From assembly GCA_013350335.1 (NCBI GenBank), contig CM023540.1, positions 2,108,001-2,172,000 on the forward strand: a stretch of DNA of 64,000 nucleotides, read 5' to 3'. The DNA comes from Chimonanthus salicifolius. Its lineage: Eukaryota; Streptophyta; Magnoliopsida; Laurales; Calycanthaceae. Below, in pieces: positions 1 through 12,223 of this stretch; the stretch's first letter is position 1, and each line of letters begins with the position of its first letter. The position numbers were made by a program, and so were the translations under genes. A model generated the notes under the pieces. The model was not told the origin of the DNA, ran no database searches, and worked only from the letters and a program-made list of their open reading frames with translations.

Positions 1-660
1 GAAAATCAGAGTCTATTTTTTTTTTTGAAATAGAAGAGTGAGAGAGGGCGCGGACGGCCACGACGCGAGTTAAGTCCGAGCTTCTAAAGCCCGACCCTTA
101 ACTGGCCAACCCCACGCGTGCGCGGAACTAAGTCCACGAGAATGATTCACGCGTAGGAAGTAAGCTCGTGGATTATAATCATTGCGGAACATGATAATAG
201 AGTCTATCCTACCTGTTTTTAGATAGAAGGGAAGATACAACATTGAATTTACCAAAATGCCCCTATGTTCATGATTATATCACAAAATGTATCGTCCATA
301 AGTAACGTCCAAACCATCGCAAGAAATGTGAATTTATACAACTCGACAAGCTAAGTTACTTTAAAATTACATCTCCAAAATGTAAACATAATATAAACTA
401 GGACTGCGCTTTCCAAACTCCTAAGCTTGGCCTCCGGTATGTCCACCGCTTCCTGCCTCTCCTGCGTCATCAGCTAGGGTAGAAGTAGGGCGTTAGTCAA
501 CGCGCCCAGTAGGACTCCGAGTAGGGCTAGCACATGGATTAGTAATACACATATACCGATAACATAAAATACAACAAAATAAGTATGTGATGAATGCTAT
601 GTCATGGGTGCTTATGTCTGTGTCCCACCCATTATCCGTATGATCATACAATATCCTGTT

Positions 661-913
661 CCCCATGTTTGCTTCTCGGTCGCCCCGACGGAGCATGGAC
701 TCCGGTTATAGCCCTCAGGCTATCCCCATGTCTGATTCTCGGTCGCCCCGACGGAGCATAGACTCCGGTTATAGTTCTCAGGCTATCCCCATATCTGATT
801 CTCGGTCGCCCCGACAGAGCATGGACTCCGGTTATAGTTCTCAGGCAATCCCCATGTCTGATTGTCGGTCGCCCCGACGGAGCATGGACTCCGGTTTGTT
901 TATTTTTTTCTGC
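661..913. repeat. 63-bp tandem repeat, four units, inside the LTR
   Basis: Four units with an exact 63-bp period; the TCTCGGTCG or TGTCGGTCG anchor recurs at 674, 737, 800 and 863. Each unit contains CTCGGTCGCCCCGACGGAGC followed by a short CTCCGG segment. Because 63 is a multiple of three, the array stays open on both strands and gives spurious peptide reading frames. Related LTRs carry one unit (around 39320) or two diverged units of different length (26160-26275; 32060-32180), so the array is a local amplification in this LTR copy. Confidence 0.9.
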
Positions 914-1448
914 CCATGCCATGCATGAGATGTAGGTACATTATGCTATGTAGTATCTAGATAGACCATATTCGATATACCATACATAGTCATATGATGC
1001 ATAATATTAAAATATAATCCATGATACTATCATGTAATTCATAAGCTAAAACCCATCATAGTGCAAGTCCCATAAATCATAAATTATAATCATAAATCCA
1101 TAATAAGACAAGCCAAAATAATTTAAAACCATCACATATCCATCGCTTACAAAAAGGTAGGAATCCTACCGAATACCGTGTCGCGTTCCGTTACGCTTCC
1201 CGTTCGATAATCCGGTCGCCGATCGAGTACCGTTTGCGACGCCCGATACCTTATTACATTTACCGAATTAGTCCATACATCATCCATGATTAAGTCCCTA
1301 ACTTAGCCCATTATCCATTGGTTTTAGACTCATACATAATTCCAATTTTGGCCAAATTTAAAATTCCGATTTGCGAGCCTAAAACGCAGCAACTATCCGC
1401 TTCCTTTATTCATTCATAATATATCCATTTTCATGTCCAACCCTCATA

Positions 1449-2723
1449 GGGTTCGGCCATGTACCATGGTCGAACCCATGGTCCTTCAATGTGGCCACAA
1501 ATTACGGTTTTGCCACTCCTCTTCCATGATTAAGTTACCCCTTTTACCCATGCATATTTAAGTCCATATTTGACCCATAAACTTGGACCCATTTATAGTT
1601 TCTTAATCATGACCTAACATCATAAAATCAGCCATCTAGTTTAATTAAATTTGTAAATATTTAATCCCATAAATAATTCCATACCTAGCCCACAATGTGG
1701 CTCCCAAAGGGGTCATGGTTCACTTTTATTGGTGCCATTTTCGAAGACTCATATTTTGTTCCAAAAATAATCCATTTCAAAAATCACAAATCTTCATTCA
1801 TTTTGGCCCTTTAAAACAACCTCCTAGGCATTGATACATGCATTAACCTTAGCCTAAAATTGATCAAAATTTGGGTCATGGGTTCGGCCATACATCATGG
1901 CCGAACCCATGGTGTTTCTTTCCCTATCCTTCTTGGTTTCAATTACCCATTTAAACATACCTCCAATAAAACTTAAATCATCCATTTCAATCCCTATGTT
2001 TATTCCATTTAAACATCACATATCATACTTGTAACATCCATTTAAATTTCATCATTAACTTAACTTAATTTCCATTTCGTTTAAGCACATATATAAACCA
2101 TACTTAGCCCATGAAGGCACCTAAAACATGGGTCATGGGTTCGGCCATACACCATGGCCGAACCCATGATGTCTTTCCCTTATTTTTATCTTGGATTTTT
2201 AATTACATTTAGATTCCACTTCTACCACCAATCATTTCCTCATTTCCATTAACAAAATACCATCTATTACCAACTTTAAGATCTTCATAAAAATCATTAA
2301 TTTTGTCCCAAAATAATCTATTTTCAAATCACTAAATCATTGCCATTTTCATTCCATCTAAACCTCACATTCCATACTCAATAAGTCCATTTACATTTAT
2401 CATTTTTCTTCATTATCTTTAAACCTAATAACCTTAATAAATCACTCATTATTCACCATGGGGTTCGGCCATGCTACATGGCCGAACCCTATGGTCATCC
2501 ATTCATTCCATTCTATGCCTTTCAAGGCCATGAAAGATCACCCATATTTTCATGAAATTTCCTTATTCAAAACCTCTTAAAATTTATCAACTTTTAATCA
2601 TTTTAACATCTTGAAATCCTCATAAAACCATTGATCATTCTCCATACTTTTAAACCTTCAAACCCTAATTAAAAATCATCCAACATTGGCCATGGGATTC
2701 GGCCATGCTACATGGCCGAACCC
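1449..2723. repeat. Dispersed hairpins (5 copies) in LTR 1
   Basis: Hairpins at 1449-1477, 1880-1908, 2137-2165, 2461-2489 and 2694-2723. Each has a left arm near GGGTTCGGCCAT, a 4-6 nt loop and a right arm ATGGCCGAACCC, usually extended by CAT/ATG flanks. The copy at 1449 has one arm mismatch and the one at 2694 has an extra A in the left arm. They are spaced 230-430 bp apart in otherwise AT-rich unstructured sequence. The same hairpin occurs in every other LTR of the window. Confidence 0.9.
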
Positions 2724-3575
2724 TAAGGTCCATTCAATCCATTAAAGCTTCCATCTTTTCCATACTTAATCCATTCATTTCATTTTTTTCCTTAGACCAT
2801 CTCTTCCATTCCTTTGCCTTCCATTTGATGGATTTTAGATCCATTCCATAGCCTAAAATAATTTGGCCACCATCATATGGCAAGGATGGATTTCAAAATT
2901 CAAAACCTTAAATAACAAATTTCTTGTTTAGAACATACTTACTATCCGACGACTCCTCCGGTCTTTGTTGCTCCCGTCAACTTCCTTGGCCTCTTTTCTC
3001 CTTCTTCTTGATCTTTAATCGGCTAGATGTGCTTGATCAATGGTGGGACATGTTTGGATCGGCTAAGATAGGGTTAGGTTGAGAGAGGGGAAGAGGGGAA
3101 GATGGTGAAGATAGTAGCTCTTGATCTTCCAATGGTGAATCCAAGGCTTCACCCTTTTTCTTTTCTTTTCTTTTCTTTTCCTTCTAAGTTTTTCTTCTAA
3201 GTTCTTTCTCCTCTCTTGCAAGGTGGGTGCCGTTTTTTTCTTGGTGTATGAGGAATGCTAGAGTGAAATGGGTTGGTTTGCAATGGAATGGAAGTGGTTG
3301 GAGTGGTCTTCACTCCAACATTAATTTCTTCACCAACCAAGCATGGGTTGGCTTGACTTTGGTGGTGGTGGTTGAGACCCAACCACCATTCAAGCCCATG
3401 GTTTTAATTTATGTTTTCTTGAGGTGGTTTGTGTTTGTTGGAGTGGTTTTGACCATTTAACCATTTGACCATTTTAATCTTAGGTTGATTAACTTAGATC
3501 ACCTTGATCCCTTGATTAATTTAATTAATCACTTTCTATTTAATTTAATCCCATTAATTTCCCTCCATGATCCAA

Positions 3576-3600
3576 CCATGGTTGACCAAGTCAACCATGG
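3576..3600. promoter_or_regulatory. 25-bp palindrome made of two inverted W-box cores
   Basis: CCATGGTTGAC, a 3-nt spacer and GTCAACCATGG form an 11-bp perfect inverted repeat. TTGAC followed by a pyrimidine is the core recognised by plant WRKY transcription factors, so the palindrome presents two such cores in opposite orientation. The same palindrome recurs at the matching place in other LTRs (36712-36736, 45785-45809, 62319-62343). Binding is inference only. Confidence 0.5.
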
Positions 3601-4161
3601 TGGTCGGCCCCACTACTCTTGGGTCCACACGTCACCTCAATGGGTGAGGTGGAGGTGGGCCCCATTGGCCATGTTACTTTGGTCCATTTATCACCTAACT
3701 TAGGTGATTTAAATTTTATTAATTGTATCCCTCTTATTGGATTGCCATTGGGCCCATGGCCCAATTAGATTCTTGTCTTATCCATTTATCTTAGGGCTTA
3801 GTTACCTTGGCCCATTGGGTCCCACATGGCCCTTTGACTCAAATTGACCATCTTTGACCCGATTACTTACTATTGACCAATTACATGTATTAATTCTAAT
3901 TCATGGTTTATTGGGTAAACATTGGGCCCACGGCCCAATTAAATTCCCTCCTTACCTTAGGCTTACCTCAATTGGGTCCATTGGGTCCCAAATGAGTATT
4001 GGGCCCAATTTGACCATCCTTGACCCAATTAGTCCTCATTGACCCATTAAATGGATTTCATCCAACCCATGGCCCAATTGGGCCATCCTTGGGCCATTGT
4101 CCCAAAATTTGGTCCATTTGGCATTTTATTACATCAAACTTCAATTTAAAATGAATAAATG

Positions 4162-4163
<2 letters not shown>

Positions 4164-4209
<46 letters not shown>
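4164..4209. repeat. (AT)n microsatellite
   Basis: About 22 uninterrupted AT dinucleotides just inside the U3 end of the minus-strand LTR. Both strands read as open Ile-Tyr repeats, which are not genes. Confidence 0.97.
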
Positions 4210-4212
<3 letters not shown>

Positions 4213-4232
4213 CAAAAATTCGGGTTATTACA

Positions 4233-6415
4233 CATATTGCCATCCAAGGCTATAATTTCATTATTCTCACCCTTCATCCCTTGGTTTGGTGAACCATTCA
4301 ATTACATTATACAAAGGCCCATTATACAAGTTCACCATCTTAGGTCCATAAATGACCCATAATTACTTCACCACTTCGGTCCATAAAGAACTTCATGGGG
4401 TTCAGCCATACACCATTGCCGAACCCATGATTCTCCACTTTGGCCTTTAATTACACTTGCCATTACCTTCATCACCTTAGGTTTAGCTTCCAAAACATAA
4501 TCCATCATTGATTCATGGTTCATAAAATAAAACCCTAATCCCATAACATAATCCATAATTCATTTATTTGCATTCTCTAATTGGTCCACCATTCATTTAA
4601 ATATTAAGTCCATACATGACCCATAAAAATTGGTTCATGGGGTTTGGCCAAGCACCATGGCCGAACCTTATGATGTCTAAGTTTCCAATTTTCATCAATA
4701 ATCCATAATTAGAAAGTTTTCTAATTTAATCTCCACCTTCCAAAAAAAATCCATTCCTTCCATAATTAGAAGGTTTTCCAATTTAATCTCTACCTTCCAA
4801 AATTAGAGACTTCCCAATTTAATCTCTTCCTTCCAAAATTAGAGACTTCCAATTTAATATCCAACTCCATCATTAGAAAGTCCTTAAATAGAAACTTTCT
4901 AAATTAACTCCATAATTAGAAAGTCCTTAAATAGAAACTTTCTAAATTAAATATCCAACTCCATAATTAGAAAGTTTCCAAACCTAGCATCCAACCTTCT
5001 ATTTAATCAATTAAAATCCAACCACCATACTAAAACAACTCCATGGGGTTCGGCCATACACCATGGCTGAACCCTATGGTTCACAATCTTCTTTCTACAA
5101 ATTATTAAACATTGATCTTACATTTAATCCATTAATATCCAATAAGACCCATTCAATTTATTCATGATTCTTATCCATTTAACCCTTTCAAAATTTACAT
5201 AACATTAACATCAACTCTTATTTAAAATTAACCAATGACCTTCCATGGGGTTCGGCCATACACCATGGCTGAACCCTATGGTTCATCCATGATTATCTCC
5301 ATGTAAACCTTTTAAGATATGAATAATCTTCCATGGAGTTCAACCTCCAAAAACCCATAAATCAAACCATGTCTTTCCATGGTTTCTATCTTTCAAACTT
5401 TAATTAAATTTCCATAGTCCTTCCATATTTTTCCATCAAACGGTTCATAATTGTCCATTTATTTTCTTCCATGGTTTCCAACCAATAACCATGTCTTTCC
5501 ATTAAATTTAATACCATGATCTACTACCAATTTTCTTCCATGGGGTTCGGCCATACACCATGGCTGAACCCTATGGTTCCTTATCTTAAACAAAAATATG
5601 AAATCACATACCGGTTTTGCGATTCCTTCTGCTTGTTCTTGCTCATTCAATCCGTTCCTTAGCCTCTTTTCCTCCTAGATCTTTTCTCTTGCTGGCTACT
5701 CTTTCCTTTGTGTGTGAATGCCGTGTGCCTCTCTTTGATAGCAATGTGAATGCCGTGTGCCCCTCTCCTTCTCTCCTTATATTGCTTACAACTTGTCCCA
5801 ATTTAGAAGGTATCAAGATAGATACTTCCCCTATACCATGTGCTCCTTGAAATAATTACCATTGCCGTGTGCCCCTTTATCTCTCTAAGATAGCAAGTGC
5901 CATGTGCCCCTTTGTTGTGTCTTACTTAGAAGTTGCCGAACTTCCAATTTGACAATTGTCTAAATGTAGTTCTCATCAAGGGAAAGACCCCCTTTTCAAA
6001 ATGATCCTAGATATTCATATCTCTTCATGCGACCAAGCTATCTATATTTATTTAGACATCTCAATCCTTTATTTAACATATTCTAGTATTTCATGCGCAT
6101 ATCTCTTTAGATTAGATAACTTCCTCATTTGGTTTAGACAATCAGATGCCATTGCCTAATTCATCTTATCCCAACGTGTGGCCCATATTGGAACCATCCC
6201 AAAATCTTTCATGCGCATGAAATTAATTCAAATCCCTTATTTATATATATTCCATTACTAATTATTTAATTCATTTGAAACCATTTACCAAAATCCGTTG
6301 GGTCTTTATTGGACAATGACCCAACATTTTACCCATGTAAGGTCCATATCTAAAATTCATTAATTAAATGGGTAATTTCCGTAAATATTTATAACTTGAA
6401 AGTCGGGGTGTTACA
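4233..6415 (-). mobile_element. Older minus-strand LTR remnant split by the nested LTR
   Basis: The segment ends at 6415 with GGGGTGTTACA, the reverse complement of an LTR start TGTAACACCCC. It resembles the solo LTR at 25485-28751: the same 'CCATCCA-GGCTATAATTTCATTATTCTC' context (in pieces), repeated CCATAATTAGA-type units at 4690-4980, five GGGTTCGGCCAT hairpins and the same TTTCACCTTTTGTGTGAATGCCGTG-like region near its U3 end. To the right, viral RT sequence starts at 6416, so this LTR was inserted in EPRV copy 1. The rest of this LTR lies left of the window, beyond the nested one. No coding sequence was seen. Confidence 0.85.
4398..5571. repeat. Dispersed hairpins (5 copies) in the outer LTR remnant
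   Basis: Copies at 4398-4426, 4640-4668, 5046-5074, 5248-5276 and 5543-5571. Several right arms read GGCTGAACCC opposite GGGTTCGGCC, which is a G-T mismatch in DNA but a G-U pair in the plus-strand RNA. The core and the CCATG/CATGG flanks match the hairpins of the other LTRs. Confidence 0.88.
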
Positions 6416-9400
6416 CTTTCTATTTCAGCAGCCTTTTCAACATAGAATGCTGTACAACTCCAAGGGGATTTGCTTTTTCTGATCAATCCTTTCTTCATTA
6501 AGTCACTTATTTCTTCTTGACAAAGCTTTAAATGATTTGCATCCATTTGTGATGGACGAGCTTTTGTGGGAATATCTTTTCATCAAATCCTTTAATATAT
6601 GGTAGACTTACAATGTGTCTTTTTCTATTCCAGAATGCAGAGGGTAACTCAGAACAACATTCATTTTCAAATTGTTTCGTAAGATTTTCTATTTTTTCTT
6701 GAAACTCTTTTTTCTCCAAAATTTTTGTAATTTGAGCAATTTTAATTTCCTTTTTTAGATCTTTCATATAGTTTTCTCTACCATTAATAATTTGGTTTAT
6801 CTTTTGGATTTTTGTTTCACAGGGATCATCTATGAAATCAAGATTTACATTTATGCCTTTGATATTTGTAGAGATTCCCTTAGTATTTACTAAAAAAGGT
6901 TGGATTAAAAGAATAAACGGGGATCCAAGAAGTACATCATTAACAATATCTTCTGAAATAATAAAGGGTGAAGTAACACAGACTCCTTGGAAGTAAACAT
7001 GAACATTTGGAATTTTCTTCTATGGAAATACTTGTTCCATTGGCAACAGATACAAATTGTTTTGACTCACTTGTAAATTCAATAGGGACGATTCCGAATC
7101 TAATGACATTTAAATCTGCTCCAGTGTCAATAATGGCATTCACAATTTTTTCAAAAAAATTTATTTTTATTTTCACCTGGACTCTCCACTATTGATAGAT
7201 GCATTTAGTAGGGATCACTCCAGTAGAGACTCTGCTAATTTCTCATTTAATTCTTTGGACAAATTTTTCTTCATTGTATTCTCCAAAAGCACCATCATTT
7301 TCTAGTAAGGTGACTCTTTCATCAAGCTCATTTTGCCTTTTGGTTAATTCTAATCTTAACTCTTTGATCTCTCTTTTTTGGTCATTTAATTGTAGATCTC
7401 CAAGAGTTAATGATTTGTTTATAGTATGAATTTTTTCAGCCCTATTCATAAGGTCAATTAAGGAATAAGTTGGCGTATGAAATGTTTCTTTTGTCCTTTT
7501 TGGGTAATATGGAGATACATCATTTTTTGTTTGCGAACTCTCTCCTTCTTCTTCCCCTCCCATTTTTGAAATTTGATTTAAAAATTGAACATTTTTCTCC
7601 GGATCAGGGATATTATCAATCATTTCAAGGAGTAATTTTTGAGGGGCAATTAGGACATGAATATGTATACCAAGATCCTCATCAAAGGGTAATGATCATT
7701 CTCCTTTAGTACCATCATCATCAGAATTACATGTACATGCTTGAAATTGTTTAATGAGTTGAAGATTAGGAATATTTTCTTCAAAACTAGATTCATCAGT
7801 TGAGGAACCAGATTCATAATCTTCTTGGGAACTTAATTCAAATTCTTCTTTATTAGAAATTTCTTCATCATCTTCTTTAGTAATCCTTTCAAGTTTCTTT
7901 TTAGGATATTTTTCCTTTCTGAAACATTTGTTTGAATAATAACCCTTTTTTCCACAAGTATAGCAAGTAGGGATTTTTCCAGTTGGGTTTTCTCTTTTAG
8001 GATATTTTTTAGATTTTCCTTTGAATAAAGGAGTATCATAATTTTTCTTTGAGAATTGACTCTTGGATCTACTATATTTGTATTTCTTCATCATTTTATT
8101 TCTTCTTTCGGGGATAAATCTAGAATGCTAAGGTTTTCTTTTTTATTCTGGTGTTTGGTCCAAACCAAATTGGAAGCATAAATCTCCTAATTCTCTGTCT
8201 CCAGCGTATTTTCTCATCTTTTCAGCTTGTTTACTGATCTTTAAGTCAGTGCAGAGCGCAATGCCGACCTTATTAATATTTTGTACAATTCCTTCGAATG
8301 TCAGCATGGTGTAATTAATAGTACCATGCATTTCATCTCTAAAAGAGTTACGCACCTTTTCAGCAAACAAGGGTGATAATCTAGATATGAACCTTTCTTT
8401 CCAAATATCAGAATTACAATCATTCAGTTGGTATAACTTTGATAAAAATACATCTTTATACCAACGAAATTCTCCTAAGGTTCTACATCTTAGACGATGT
8501 AATTGCTGCCAATTTTTCTCCTTAATTAGAGCAATTCCTCCACTGAATTCATTGAGGATGCATAAAAGTAGGACACTGACACAATCAGATTGTGTTTCAT
8601 AAGTTTCAGGGATTTGACTAGTGCCTGTTTCAAGTTTGATATTGGGATCTACTAAATTTCCAAGGAAATTTTCCATATTCATCTAATTTGACAGCATTTT
8701 CAATTTCAAGTCTTTGGGCTCCAGATAATCCATAATTCCACCATCCTCTTAATATCCCATTGAAAGAGGTGGTTATCATGAGAAAGATGTTTCTTGGAGT
8801 GTTTCCCCTAACTTCACAAGCATTAGAATATATCAGCATACTATGGACCATTTGGATTATTTGATATTTGGTAATCCATCTAAATTCCATTCAAATAAGG
8901 AATTTCCCGAATATGATAGGTCCTGAGTATACGTATATGGGGCTTCTTCAAGTTATAGATCTACAGCAGTTGGTCTGGAATAATAATTCTTTGTTGTAGG
9001 CAGTTCTGCTTGGGGATTCCATTTCTTTAAGTGGTTTATTAGCAAGTTTTTTGACACAGAGACTCTGAGGATGCTAAATCCTTTTCCCCCAACATTGAGA
9101 CTTTCCATTCTAGTAGTTAATTCTTTTTGCATTTCATCTGTCATTTTAAATAGTCCTTCTTGCAAACTAATTCTTGATGGCAATTTTCTAGGAACATATA
9201 TCGCATTTGCAGGGATTTCTTCTGAACTTTCTTCTTTCCCTTTATTTAATTCTGGTTTTGTTCTAATTGTTCTTTCTATCCTTTCCGTTTGGTCTCCAAT
9301 GGTTGATAAGGATAGATTAGTGTAATTATTTTGTTCAATTATATCTCCAAGGCTCCTTGCTATGTCAATACCATTTATTTCGGTTTTTTATTCAAATATG

Positions 9401-10950
9401 GATCCATTTTTTATAGGCATAGCAAAATTCTTGGTTTCTTTTGAGATAGAAATATCAAGTTTCTTCCATGGTGGGTGAGATCTTTGAATCTCTTTCCCTT
9501 CAACGTCTTTCCATGTCCTAGACGTTTTTCCTATAACTCTTATTTGTTTTGGGCTTTGTGTTTCTTCTTTTTTATCTTTCCCTTTCTTAAAATACTCCAT
9601 AAACCAATCAAAGAAAGGTATATTTCTTTCTTCTTCTTCCATTTGGTAATACCATAACCCTCTCGTTTTCTCTTTTTCTTCTAAGCTAAAGGTTTTGAAA
9701 AACCAATCTTTTAGAGGGTGATTTTTCAGATTTTCTCGCAGGTATGATTTGTCAATTTCAAATTCTTTTTACGGTTTCCTCTGGCTTTTGGATACTAACC
9801 ATTTGTATGACTCCATGGAGGAAATCATTCTCACTGGGGTTGTAGGTCTTTTCTGATGAAGTTCTTTTATACACGGGTGTTCAATTCCACTTTCTTTATT
9901 TCTAAAAACCTTTTGATCCATTTTTTCTTTCTCACTACTTTTTTTATCATCATCAACTTCTTCCAGTTTAAAACTTTTTCTTCCTTCCGTGTAGCTGGCA
10001 AAACTTCTCCTAGCTTTTTCAATTTTTCTCCTAAAATTGACTTCAACATTGCCATTTGGTAATTTGACTATGCTTTGTAAATCATCTGTTATTTCATTTA
10101 CTGTTGGGGTGACATCTTCTATTTGCCAATTTCCTGGGAGAACAACCTCTTCCCAGCTGATAACTTTTGGGATAAACACATTATTATTAAAGTTTGTTTT
10201 CATAAGGACTATGGTTTTTTCTTTATCAACTTTATCATTGTAGGCTATCATGGGAAAGACAGAGAGCATGGATTTGTAGAACACGAGATAGACTATAGCA
10301 AAAGGTTTACTTCTTAGACTCATCTTTAATCCTTTACTTTGGAATCCAATGGTTGCACAATCAAGGGCATCATCATCTTGAGCATCCATTGTGATGTTTG
10401 GGAAACAATTAAAATAAACAGGTCCATGACAGAGACTTCATTCAACCATGGCATATAGAGAATCATCAAACTCGTCATGTCTCTGATCTCTCACATAAGC
10501 ACATACAGAAACATTTAATCCTAATCGAAACAGTGGTTTGATTCCTACCTGAATTAATCCTATGTGTAGGTAGTTATATTTGGTTCTGATTTGTTCAATA
10601 ATTCTTCTTTCAAGAATTCTAATTGTCTGTTTTCCTCCAGAGAGGGAGACAATTTTTTTAATAGTTTTGATGTGGTAATCATTTTGCTCTTCAAATGTGC
10701 CATTACTATATATTTTTGTTACAGGTAACGCTGGCATTTTCCAATTGGATATGGTTTGGTCAAAGTTTTCATACCCCTTTTCTTCAGAATTTTTTATTTT
10801 TTCTGGATTTTCTTTAGCTATACTGGGGTGAAGAAAGTTGGACAATGCAGATTGGTAAGATGAGGAAGATGAAGTAGACCTATTAGAAGGGTGCTGAAAT
10901 GACTTAAACTAATTCTTAAAAGGTTTTGTTTTTCCCTTAGAATTTTCCAT
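6416..10950 (-). pseudogene. EPRV copy 1 ORF1 polyprotein remnant (MP-CP-AP-RT)
   Basis: Reading from the ATG at 10950 leftward, this is a decayed caulimovirid polyprotein. In order: a Ser-rich N-terminus; the 30K-type movement protein (10845-10300) with the HIGLIQVGIKPL core and a downstream RDQRH; a Lys/Glu-rich linker; coat protein with the knuckle CYTCGKKGYYSNKC (about 7925-7965), in which the zinc-binding His is Tyr; an acidic tail (7243-7623); aspartic protease with IIDTGADLNVI (about 7120-7150); and the start of reverse transcriptase with SPWSCTAFYVEKAAEIE. The frame changes many times and stops interrupt nearly every domain. It is cut at 6415/6416 by an LTR. A conserved 250-nt spacer (10951-11197) separates it from ORF B. 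It cannot encode a working protein. Confidence 0.92.
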
Positions 10951-11197
10951 TTGAGTGGCTCGTTAAAAGCAAAAAAAGTTTTGTCAACAATTTACAGCCC
11001 TTAATGCCTGATCACGGCCAGAAGTGGGACTTACAATGCGACCACACTTTTTAAAAATAAACGAGGCACAAAAGTGGAGAATAAGAAGGAAAATAAAAGC
11101 TCTAAAGAGAATTGGATAAATCAACTAGGTTAAAAAAACTTCAGATCCTAGATAATAGATTTAATTCATCTTGCTATTAAAAGGTCTTGGCAAAGAT

Positions 11198-11434
11198 TTA
11201 AACCCGAGATAATAATTCTAATTTTTCATTCAAAAGGTTACAATATTCACTTACATGATTACACAAGGATACTAATGTAGATCTCCTAATAGTATGTATG
11301 CAAATAACAAGATATCTTCCTGCAGCTATATTTTCGTCTATTTGTCGGATAGCATTTTCTAATCTTCTAAGCTGATTTTCACGATGTTTGAGATCACGCA
11401 ATAATTCTTCTCTCCTAACAGAACGAGGAGGCAT
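11198..11434 (-). CDS. Viral small ORF B, 78 aa, intact in EPRV copy 1
   Basis: A 78-residue ORF starting MPPRSVRREELLRDL that lies between ORF A and ORF1. The N-terminal half is rich in Arg, Glu and Leu with heptad-like spacing (LRDLKHRENQLRRLENAI), suggesting a coiled coil; the C-terminal half is more hydrophobic, with three Cys/His-containing positions. The same ORF is recognisable in all four viral copies but uninterrupted only here. I do not recognise a family; small coiled-coil proteins are known upstream of the polyprotein in other caulimovirids (for example virion-associated proteins), but equivalence is only a guess. An annealed virus remnant is unlikely to express it. Confidence 0.5.
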   Translation of the reverse strand: MPPRSVRREELLRDLKHRENQLRRLENAIRQIDENIAAGRYLVICIHTIRRSTLVSLCNHVSEYCNLLNEKLELLSRV

Positions 11435-11449
11435 CTTAGAAGGCCATTG

Positions 11450-11657
11450 CTTGTAATTTTGATTCTGTCTTGAATACTTCTAATTGGAACACAGCATAAG
11501 CTTGGATTAAAATTATTCTTCGTCTTTCATATCGTTGATGCGTGGGTTATTTCTATGAGTGCAGGTATTGTCGTATGTGTTCAAGAAGAATTTCTATTTT
11601 TCTCAATGTTAGAACATCATCATAATACTTCTTAAGCAAGGCAAGACGATTAGACAT
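11450..11657 (-). pseudogene. Viral small ORF A, frameshifted, EPRV copy 1
   Basis: The start codon is at 11657 and the beginning reads MSNRLALLKKYYDD, matching ORF A of copies 2 and 4. An 8-nt deletion in the middle, where copies 2 and 4 have a CATATTTG-containing segment, shifts the frame. The reading frame upstream of the deletion is otherwise like the intact copies. Confidence 0.7.
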
Positions 11658-12223
11658 ATTCTATAAAGAAAGACAACGTGATTAGATAATAACAAGCTTA
11701 TAAGAGTTTTATTACTTACAGACTTAGTACAGGACTCCAAGCCTTAGCACACTTCAGACTTACAAGCTCACACTTACAGCTTCTATATTTTGATTTCAAA
11801 TGTCGATGATCTAAAATGAAAACACAGAGCTCCTTATAAAGATGGAGCAAGGGCACAATGGATAAACTCTCTTCCGACCAAGAGAGGACAACACACAAAG
11901 TAAACGGACTTTTTGCAGACAAAACCTTCCAAACCAACTTTACAAAAAGAGATTCCCCACTTGGGGACACAGTAAAAAGATACAATAAGTGAAGCATCTT
12001 TTGACGAAATGGGATGCACACTAAGAACAACTTTATCTTCTTTTGATAATTCTAAGACATCTGGCAGCATACCCCCACCAAAAAAGCAACACCATCTTTT
12101 TTGGCTTGATATTAGAGATGTCTTTTGATTGGATGGGACACCAAAGACAAAACAACTTTAGCAACTTTTCATTCTAATATGACATCTGGCAATATACCCC
12201 CACCAAAAGGGATAAGTCCAATG
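11658..12223 (-). promoter_or_regulatory. EPRV copy 1 intergenic region with promoter
   Basis: The minus strand holds, in order from 12223: a segment just downstream of the primer site, two related blocks each containing GGTGGGGGTAT followed by GCCAGATGTC (near 12190 and 12065), an upstream promoter segment and a TATA-like TTTATAAGG near 11838 followed by the leader to ORF A. Copies 2 and 4 have TATATAAGGAG at the same position. Caulimovirids transcribe the full genome from one such promoter. The primer site itself is missing because the inversion junction falls immediately beside it. Confidence 0.6.

Larger units (their letters stand above)
1..4232 (-). mobile_element. Long LTR of a Tekay-like Ty3/gypsy element, nested (solo or element end)
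   Basis: Read on the minus strand this segment starts TGTAATAACCC at 4232 and runs toward a GGGGCG...TTACA end that lies a few tens of bases left of the window. Its left part is the reverse complement of the LTR tail seen at 39900-40129 (poly-A tract, then the GGCCAGTTAAGG block). It carries the family's conserved GGGCGCGTT block (around 480-520), five GGGTTCGGCCAT hairpins and the inverted W-box palindrome. It is inserted in an older LTR of the same superfamily, whose sequence resumes at 4233; CATAT at 4233-4237 is a possible right target duplication. Whether it is a solo LTR or the end of a full element cannot be seen. No coding sequence was found in it. Confidence 0.88.

Noticed and set aside
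665..928. Overlapping open frames on both strands with Arg-Ser-Pro repeats
   Set aside because: They are the 63-bp tandem repeat inside an LTR; the period is a multiple of three, which keeps both strands open.
1449..2723. Regularly repeated palindromes as a CRISPR-like array
   Set aside because: Spacing is irregular (80-430 bp), the genome is plant nuclear DNA, the repeats are not identical and no cas genes exist.
3197..3703. Short frames in LTR 1 that might be host genes
   Set aside because: The sequence matches other LTR copies (pyrimidine-rich and W-box zones) and codon frames are not kept between copies.
4058..4362. Ile-Tyr repeat frames on both strands
   Set aside because: They are translations of the (AT)n microsatellite.
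10037..10317. Plus-strand frames antisense to viral ORF1 (also 16384-16836 and similar)
   Set aside because: They are mirror frames of the Lys/Glu-rich polyprotein linker and recur wherever that sequence occurs.
11716..12070. Frames of 78-104 codons in the viral intergenic region
   Set aside because: They cover the promoter and TATA box, differ between copies and have no conserved start; the counterparts in copies 2 and 4 are broken.
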